From JALUUH01 sp964636675 (lineage in GTDB: Bacteria > Pseudomonadota > Gammaproteobacteria > S012-40), in assembly GCA_964636675.1 (NCBI GenBank), contig CAZWUO010000106.1, positions 1 to 12,283 on the forward strand: a DNA stretch of 12,283 nt, written 5' to 3'. A program made the translations under genes and the position numbers. Positions within the stretch are counted from its first letter, which is position 1. Each line of letters opens with the position of its first letter. The notes under the pieces were generated by a model. That model was given only the letters and a program-made list of their open reading frames with translations. It did no database searches and was not told the origin of the DNA. Below are positions 7,551 through 12,283 of the stretch, in pieces.

Positions 7551-7585
7551 ATTCATGCCTACATGAATTAATTATTATTATTTTT
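7551..7585 (+). terminator. Probable terminator of epmB
   Basis: ATTCATG (7551-7557), loop CCTA, and CATGAAT (7562-7568) form a perfect 7-bp stem followed on the + strand by a T-rich tail (TAATTATTATTATTTTT). The stem is AT-rich and weaker than its neighbour at 7532-7549, but the order is right for stopping rightward transcription from epmB. The tail overlaps the last codons of the convergent gene. Confidence 0.5.
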
Positions 7586-7958
7586 CCTCTATTTTATTAG
7601 TCCAGTAAGTCGCTTTTTTCTTGCTCTTTTTTAAACCGAACCAACCCTCTTGATAACCCACGGCCAAGTATTCTTGAGCTTGCAGGTGTCCATTTTCAGC
7701 AGCCTTGTGATACCACTCAACTGCTTTTTTCTCATAAACATTCCCATTCGTCCCACTGTGATACAAAAGACCCAGGTTAAACTGCGCATCTGGATGCCCC
7801 TTCTGCGCTAAGGGTTCCCATATGTTAACCGCATGCAAATAATCACGCTGCTCCGCTGCATACACACCTTCAGCAAAATCGTCTGCTAAAGCAGTCGAAC
7901 CAACACCCATCAAAGCACATAGAATAAGCATTTTCGCAAATTTTCTGTTTATTCTCAT
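7578..7958 (-). CDS. Exported Sel1-like repeat protein
   Basis: Small predicted periplasmic protein of unknown role. The frame is open to an ATG at 8021, but the ATG at 7958 is chosen because GAGGAG lies eight bases before it and the resulting protein starts with a clear signal peptide: a basic N-terminus MRINRKFAK, a hydrophobic core, and STALA followed by DD, with likely cleavage after residue 25 of 126. The mature part contains Sel1/TPR-like helical repeats: a first at about 29-50 with AVNIWEPLAQKG, a second with DAQFNLGLLYHSG and AVEWYHKAAENG, and a third with QAQEYLAVGYQEG. Such solenoids mediate protein-protein contacts. It is monocistronic, divergent from ampD over a spacer with a CRP-like palindrome, and has its own strong terminator. 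The partner cannot be inferred. Confidence 0.88.
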   Translation of the reverse strand: MRINRKFAKMLILCALMGVGSTALADDFAEGVYAAEQRDYLHAVNIWEPLAQKGHPDAQFNLGLLYHSGTNGNVYEKKAVEWYHKAAENGHLQAQEYLAVGYQEGWFGLKKSKKKATYWTNKIEEK

Positions 7959-8071
7959 CGTGTTTACTCCTCGATTTGTGCTTAAATTGGACTGACACAT
8001 ACGACCCGTCTCAGTTAACAAGTGTTTCGGACTTAGGCTGGTAAGCTAAAGATCCGATATGTAAAGATAAG

Positions 8072-8087
8072 TGTGACCCTGATCACA
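8072..8087. promoter_or_regulatory. CRP/Vfr-like palindrome upstream of ampD
   Basis: TGTGA (8072-8076), six bases CCCTGA, then TCACA (8083-8087): both half-sites of the CRP consensus are perfect and correctly spaced. Over the 22-base consensus it matches about 15 positions. It lies 24 bases before the ampD ATG and about 120 bases before the Sel1-repeat ATG on the other strand. No clear -35/-10 pair at a standard activating distance is visible for either gene, so direction and sign of control are open. Confidence 0.5.
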
Positions 8088-8111
8088 AACTAAAATAAAA
8101 GCCTTGCACCG

Positions 8112-8696
8112 ATGAATAATCAACCCAAAAATTACCGCGACCATCCTACCGAAATAGACAATAATGGCTGGATAATCAATGGATTAGAAATCATTCCTTC
8201 ACCAAACTTTGATTCCCGGCCGGCACAGACTGAAATTAGCCTGTTAGTCATCCACAACATTAGTTTGCCGCCAGGGCAGTTTGGCGGTCAGCACATACCT
8301 GATTTTTTTTGCAACAGGCTTAACAGCAACGAGCATCCCTATTTTGCACAAATAGAAAACATCAAAGTGTCTGCCCATTTTCTGCTTGGAAGAAATGGTG
8401 AAATGATCCAGTTTGTATCTGTGTTAGAACGAGCTTGGCATGCAGGAGTATCCGAATTCTGCGGTCATTCGAGATGTAACGACTTTTCAATCGGCATTGA
8501 ACTCGAGGGAACCGACTCTATACCCTATGAGCAACGCCAGTATGAGCGTCTCGGGCAATTAACAAATTGCATAATGCGAGCATTCCCTGCCATCACTACA
8601 GATCGAGTCGTTGGTCATTCAGATATCGCCCCCAATCGAAAAACAGACCCTGGCCCTGCTTTTGATTGGAGGCAATTTAAGCAACTTATTGGCTAA
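8112..8696 (+). CDS. ampD: 1,6-anhydro-N-acetylmuramyl-L-alanine amidase AmpD
   Basis: Cytoplasmic zinc amidase that cuts the lactyl-amide bond between 1,6-anhydroMurNAc and L-Ala of recycled muropeptides. In species with AmpR-controlled beta-lactamases its loss raises AmpC. The 194-residue product is an amidase_2 family member. The zinc ligands are predicted as His48 (LLVIHNISLPP), His169 (VVGHSDIAP) and Asp179 (KTDPGPAFDW). Glu130 in SIGIELEG and Lys177 match the family's catalytic Glu and Lys. FGGQHIPDFFCNRL and SAHFLLGRNGEMIQFV are typical. No signal peptide is seen, as expected for AmpD. The ATG has no recognisable Shine-Dalgarno sequence, and a CRP-like palindrome lies just upstream. 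ampE follows 127 bases later. No ampC or ampR is in the window. Confidence 0.96.
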   Translation: MNNQPKNYRDHPTEIDNNGWIINGLEIIPSPNFDSRPAQTEISLLVIHNISLPPGQFGGQHIPDFFCNRLNSNEHPYFAQIENIKVSAHFLLGRNGEMIQFVSVLERAWHAGVSEFCGHSRCNDFSIGIELEGTDSIPYEQRQYERLGQLTNCIMRAFPAITTDRVVGHSDIAPNRKTDPGPAFDWRQFKQLIG

Positions 8697-8772
8697 AAGA
8701 TTTACCAGTGACGAAAGACAAACATCAACAGACCCTAGAGGCACATAGAAAAATGTCAATTTATCCAGCCAC

Positions 8773-8800
8773 TTGCTACACTTAGTTCCTTAAATATAAT
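8773..8800 (+). promoter_or_regulatory. Candidate sigma-70 promoter for ampE
   Basis: TTGCTA (8773-8778) and a perfect TATAAT (8795-8800) are separated by 16 bases. The expected transcript start near 8807 leaves a leader of only about 16 bases before the ampE ATG at 8824. This suggests ampE can be transcribed apart from ampD. Confidence 0.55.
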
Positions 8801-8823
8801 CACTCAAGCTTATTGCACGACAA

Positions 8824-9687
8824 ATGAACTTAATCTGTATCATCATATTATTAAGTAGCGAACGCTATGTGCGGCCAATTGAAAAACTGCGCAACACGAT
8901 GTGGCTCGTTAAAACCGGCCTATGGATACAAAACCGGGGGGGAATATTTCGTGGGCTTAGCGGGATCTTACTACTGGTTATTCCGCTACCCGTTCTAATC
9001 GGCTTTATCCATTTCAAGCTCGAGCAATTAACCTTTGTGTACGGCTTCACTTTTTCCTTGATTACTTTATTTTTTTGCCTCGGCCCGAAATCTTTTTATA
9101 CTCAAATAAAAGACTTTATTGAGGCTTTTAATAAAAACAATATACCTATGGCACATGAATATGCAAAAAATCTCGTCGAAAGAGACATTTTAGAAACCCA
9201 TGAAAAAAACCTGCCCAGTCTCGTTGTCGAAGCACTCTTCATAGCGCTAAATGAACGCATATTAGGCGTGTTTTTTTGGTTCTTACTGCTCGGCCCTGCG
9301 GGCGCGGTATTGTTCCGCGCTAGCATCACTTTAAAAAATGCTTATGTCGATGAAACCTATATTCCTTTCAAGCATGCTGCAAAAAAATTCGCTTTTTTCA
9401 TCAACTGGCCAAATGCGCATCTCGTCTCGCTTAGCTATGCGGTAGTTGGACATTTTGTAGCAGCGCTCTCCCAATTAAAAAACCCCTCACTCACCTGTAA
9501 TACACGCTGGAAAGACAGCAATGACTGCATGTTAATCTGCACCGGCATAGGCGCACTACACTTCACTGCAGATGAAGAGTCTTCAGCAACTACGATTATT
9601 TGCTCTGCACTCGCAATGGCGCGTAGAACAATAGCGCTTTGGGTAGGGGTTATCGCATTGTTAACACTTGGCGGATGGATCTCTTGA
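8824..9687 (+). CDS. ampE: AmpE family inner-membrane protein
   Basis: Membrane protein classically paired with AmpD and proposed to act as a sensory or accessory factor in beta-lactamase regulation; its biochemical role is not settled. The 287-residue product matches the family in length and layout. It has a short hydrophobic start ending in the conserved SSERYVRPIE (residues 1-20), hydrophobic segments at about 43-63 and 71-88, a long polar stretch, a segment at about 146-165 (GVFFWFLLLGPAG then FR), the helix around AVVGHF at 206-211, and a C-terminal hydrophobic segment at about 268-286 (ALWVGVIALLTLGG). The ATG at 8824 keeps the first membrane segment and the ER motif; the next in-frame Met (residue 26) would lose both. 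No Shine-Dalgarno sequence is visible before the start, and a separate promoter lies just upstream. Confidence 0.92.
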   Translation: MNLICIIILLSSERYVRPIEKLRNTMWLVKTGLWIQNRGGIFRGLSGILLLVIPLPVLIGFIHFKLEQLTFVYGFTFSLITLFFCLGPKSFYTQIKDFIEAFNKNNIPMAHEYAKNLVERDILETHEKNLPSLVVEALFIALNERILGVFFWFLLLGPAGAVLFRASITLKNAYVDETYIPFKHAAKKFAFFINWPNAHLVSLSYAVVGHFVAALSQLKNPSLTCNTRWKDSNDCMLICTGIGALHFTADEESSATTIICSALAMARRTIALWVGVIALLTLGGWIS

Positions 9688-9875
9688 TTTTAACAGGGTA
9701 TTTATACACAATTCATTATTTTCCTGACATTATATGACATGCAAATGATGCCTACAGTGGGGTAAATCACACCCTGTAAAAACATCCAGAAACGCGCTTT
9801 CTTGCACCCCCCAATCGATTTTTCTATGATACTATCTGGCCCCACCACATAAAACATATAACAAGGAATTTTCGA
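9688..9875 (+). promoter_or_regulatory. ampE-lipoprotein spacer with a promoter candidate
   Basis: TTGCAC (9802-9807) and TATGAT (9825-9830), with 17 bases between, are a good promoter candidate for the downstream lipoprotein gene, giving a leader of about 40 bases. AAGGA at 9863-9867 lies eight bases before the ATG. A weak hairpin (GGGT against ACCC, with TACA/TGTA outside, about 9753-9778) followed by AAAAACA may mark the end of ampE transcription but lacks a T-tract. Confidence 0.5.
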
Positions 9876-11780
9876 ATGAAATCGAGGCACTGGCACAAGG
9901 AATTGTTCAAACACAGCGCGCTATTTTGCATACTCGGCTACCTTAGCGCATGCGCAACTGTCGCCCAAGATCCTTTACACCCTACAGCAGAAGACAAAGC
10001 AAAATATCAGCATATGACGACACTAGATGCCATTAACAAAGTGGAAGGCATACTTATTAACTCTAGGCAACGCGAACTTAACGTATTTGCCCCGGAACAC
10101 TATGAGCTCGCAGACAGTACATTAACCGAAGCCAAAAAACTCATCGCAACAAATCAACCTAAAGAAAAAATTATCCACAAATTCGCCATTGCTGAGGCCG
10201 TATTAAAAAACGGCGACAGGGTAATGAGTAAAGTTAAAACCATTCTAAAAGACGAAATCAATGCTAAAAATAAACTTAAAAATTTAAATGCACAAAAAAT
10301 TTATGGCACTGAATATGGCAATCTAGCCGAACGCCTTAATCAAATTATTCGTAATATAGAAAATGGGAAACTTGAACAAGCGGATGAATCACGCCTAGCA
10401 TTCGCAAAAAGCTTAAATGAACTACAAATTAAGACCATCATCCACAACGCCATGAACGAGCCAGCCGAGTTGCTCAAACGTATACAATATCGAGGAGGTA
10501 GCACACTCGCACCAATCACCTTTGCGGAGACTAAAGCAGTCTATGAAAAATCTGAAGAATTCATTAGAAACAATGTATTTAATGAAAAAATTGTAGCCGA
10601 AGTAAAAAAACAAGCTTTGTTTGCAGCCAAACGTGCGTTATATATTACCGAGGAGGTTGCATCGTTATCACACCGCATGACTATCTCTGTCGAACAAGTG
10701 GTACTTGATCAAGAATACCGCATGACGAGAATTGCTCGTGCGCTAAAGCAAAATGACTTTCGGGATAACTCAATAGAAGTCCAGTCAGAGCTATTAGCTA
10801 GCTCAGTTAAAGAACTGAATATGCAACTACTCAAACAAGATGATCTTATTATCGCCTTACGCGATACCCTCATCAACGTGAGAGACACTAACGACCCACT
10901 CACCGAACTTAATCAACAATATGCGCACCTGCAGCAAGAAAAAAAATCTTGGCTCGCAAAAGATGCTTTATATCAGGCCAAAGTCGAGCAGCTTTCGGCG
11001 CAACTTAGCAAAAAAGAAAAAAGCCTTTCGCGTTTAATCACCCATGTAGAATCTCTAGAAGACACCCAGTCTTCTGACCTGACGGTTATCAGAAATACAC
11101 TCGCTGAAAAAGAAAAAGCCTTAGTCGATAAAAACAACACCATCGCAACACTGCAAACTAAACACCTAACACAAATCACAAACAAAGACAAAGATATCGA
11201 ACAACTGCAAGCACTTGTCTCTATAATAAGTGAAGACATGTCGCATCAATCCGTGTCCTTAAACAGCGCTCACACATCGCAAATCTCCGAAAAAGATGTC
11301 GTGCTTGAAAAACTAAAACAAGAAATTATCGACCAAAAATCCACACTGCAAAATTCAGGTCGCTCTCTCGTCGCTCTGCGAGAGAAACATAAAAAACTCA
11401 TCGCATCCAAAGAGCAAGACATAGAAAACCTAAACCATGAAATTGAAACGTATAAAAAACAGAGAAAAATAATAGCCAGCCTTAAAGAAAAAATTAGAAT
11501 TCTAAGAAAAAGTCAAGACAATTCAATAAATGCTAAAATTGCTACAAGCAATAAAATTATCGAAAAAAAGGACGATGATATTGCCAAACTTAAGCAGCGA
11601 ATTCTCCTACAGCAAGAAAAGCAAACAACACTGGTTTCTGAGAAGAACAAGCTAGCCGAGCAAATTAAGATAAAACAACGAAAAATTGAGCAACAACAGC
11701 AAGACATTGCGAGCATCCAACAGCAAACCAATCAAAAACGCCAATCGATTAGACATGAATCTATTGCCAACGTGGAATAA
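9876..11780 (+). CDS. Long coiled-coil outer-membrane lipoprotein of unknown function
   Basis: I do not recognise a named gene. The 634-residue product begins with a lipoprotein signal peptide: basic residues, hydrophobic ALFCILGYL, and lipobox LSAC with lipidation expected at Cys26. Residue +2 is Ala, so outer-membrane sorting is expected by the enterobacterial Lol rule. Residues 45-260 are helical and contain two similar segments, near 71-93 (FAPEHYELADSTLTEAKKLI) and 211-233 (LAPITFAETKAVYEKSEEFI), resembling the AP-x-x-[YF]-x-x-A helix of DUF4398-type lipoproteins; that resemblance is tentative. From about 300 to 625 the chain is an almost continuous coiled coil rich in Lys, Glu and Gln, with a recurring K-[ED]-x-x-[IL] pattern. 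There is no cysteine besides 18 and 26 and no OmpA domain. Start and AAGGA site are clear. The next gene begins seven bases after the stop. Confidence 0.93.
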   Translation: MKSRHWHKELFKHSALFCILGYLSACATVAQDPLHPTAEDKAKYQHMTTLDAINKVEGILINSRQRELNVFAPEHYELADSTLTEAKKLIATNQPKEKIIHKFAIAEAVLKNGDRVMSKVKTILKDEINAKNKLKNLNAQKIYGTEYGNLAERLNQIIRNIENGKLEQADESRLAFAKSLNELQIKTIIHNAMNEPAELLKRIQYRGGSTLAPITFAETKAVYEKSEEFIRNNVFNEKIVAEVKKQALFAAKRALYITEEVASLSHRMTISVEQVVLDQEYRMTRIARALKQNDFRDNSIEVQSELLASSVKELNMQLLKQDDLIIALRDTLINVRDTNDPLTELNQQYAHLQQEKKSWLAKDALYQAKVEQLSAQLSKKEKSLSRLITHVESLEDTQSSDLTVIRNTLAEKEKALVDKNNTIATLQTKHLTQITNKDKDIEQLQALVSIISEDMSHQSVSLNSAHTSQISEKDVVLEKLKQEIIDQKSTLQNSGRSLVALREKHKKLIASKEQDIENLNHEIETYKKQRKIIASLKEKIRILRKSQDNSINAKIATSNKIIEKKDDDIAKLKQRILLQQEKQTTLVSEKNKLAEQIKIKQRKIEQQQQDIASIQQQTNQKRQSIRHESIANVE

Positions 11781-11786
11781 ACTCAT

Positions 11787-12283
11787 TTGAATAGCAGACC
11801 TCGAAAACCAACCGTAGGATTAGCATTAGGTAGTGGTTCAGCTCGCGGTTGGGCGCACATAGGCGTTATTCGTGAATTAAACGCAATGGGAATCAAACCA
11901 AGCTTCATTGCGGGTACGTCAATCGGCTCTCTTGTCGGCGCAGCTTACGCGTGCAATGAACTGGGTAAGCTCGAAAAATGGGTTTTACGACTCAATAAAA
12001 AGGAAATATTCCGCTTTTTAGATATAAAGCTGGTTACCGGTGGCGGTTTCATTGAAGGAAAAAAACTGTTCGAATTTTTGCGCAGACAACTTGGAGATAA
12101 TCATATTGAAGAGTTAGACACGCAATTTGGGTGCATCGCAACAGAACTTATCAGTGGCCGAGAAATTTGGTTTAGAAAGGGCTCATTGCTCAATGCTGTG
12201 CGTGCTTCCATTGCGATCCCGGGGGTATTTACGCCGGTGAAACATGATGGTCATTGGCTCATTGATGGTGCCGTCAGCAACCC
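11787..12283 (+). CDS. rssA: Patatin-like phospholipase, RssA-like, N-terminal part (cut by the right edge)
   Basis: Predicted serine hydrolase with a Ser-Asp dyad, close in sequence pattern to E. coli RssA (YchK). The 165 visible codons show the oxyanion motif GLALGSGSARGWAHIGV at residues 11-27, the nucleophile elbow GTSIG with Ser45, SLVGAAYACNELGKLEKWV at about 48-66, AVRASIAIPGVFTPV near the end, and the catalytic Asp160 in LIDGAVSN. The only possible start is TTG at 11787: the next in-frame Met (residue 34) lies beyond the oxyanion motif, and a stop codon (the TAA of the lipoprotein gene) is three codons upstream in the same frame. The ribosome site is at best GTGGA ten or so bases before. 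The six-base gap points to translational coupling with the lipoprotein gene. The E. coli name is a family match, not proof of function. Confidence 0.88.
   Translation, partial: MNSRPRKPTVGLALGSGSARGWAHIGVIRELNAMGIKPSFIAGTSIGSLVGAAYACNELGKLEKWVLRLNKKEIFRFLDIKLVTGGGFIEGKKLFEFLRRQLGDNHIEELDTQFGCIATELISGREIWFRKGSLLNAVRASIAIPGVFTPVKHDGHWLIDGAVSN

Noticed and set aside
9693..9777. Inverted pair ACAGGGT (9693-9699) and ACCCTGT (9771-9777) after ampE
   Set aside because: The 71-base loop is too long for a terminator and no target duplication or transposase is nearby, so it is not a credible small mobile element.
10422..11731. Several minus-strand open frames inside the coiled-coil lipoprotein gene
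   Set aside because: Ser/Cys/Phe-rich translations are the expected complement of Lys/Glu/Gln-rich codons; no start signals or families.
1..12283. Defence system, toxin-antitoxin pair, prophage, insertion sequence or CRISPR
   Set aside because: Every long frame is explained by core metabolism, translation, recombination or envelope genes; no transposase, integrase, repeat-spacer array or att-like repeats were seen.

Overview
The window looks like a chromosomal, housekeeping segment of a gammaproteobacterium of moderate to low GC. The clues are the pncC-recA-recX-alaS string with a LexA-type SOS box, a complete EF-P/EpmA/EpmB set, and an ampD-ampE pair, all typical of that class. I cannot place the family or genus from sequence alone. 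I see no insertion sequence, phage gene, tRNA, rRNA or CRISPR array.

Layout. Positions 1-2897 are transcribed leftwards: pncC, recA (SOS box at its promoter), a hairpin terminator, recX, then the first 190 codons of alaS, which runs off the left edge. psd (3059-3997) follows on the + strand behind a recognisable promoter and converges on a single-domain PilZ gene (about 4049-4396, - strand). The longest non-coding stretch, 4442-4720 (279 bases), holds a PilZ promoter candidate and a doubtful 46-codon ORF. From 4721 to 7488 lies the translation factor EF-P with its modification enzymes: efp-epmA leftwards and epmB rightwards, divergent from efp. A Sel1-repeat exported protein (7578-7958, - strand) converges on epmB over two back-to-back hairpin terminators. 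Rightwards from there come ampD, ampE, a 634-residue coiled-coil lipoprotein, and the start of a patatin-like phospholipase (RssA-like) cut by the right edge.

How the genes work together. recA and recX are the recombinase and its modulator. efp, epmA and epmB form the beta-lysylation route that activates EF-P Lys34 for translating proline-rich stretches; the hydroxylase EpmC is not in the window. ampD (anhydromuropeptide recycling) and ampE are a classical pair, but here each has its own weakly signalled start and ampE seems to have its own promoter. The least explained part is the right end. A predicted outer-membrane lipoprotein with a roughly 300-residue coiled coil sits in the same reading frame as a TTG-started patatin-like hydrolase, separated by a stop codon and two further codons. 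Most of the window is ordinary core genome; the lipoprotein-patatin pair and a symmetrical CRP-like palindrome upstream of ampD are the points most worth a second look.
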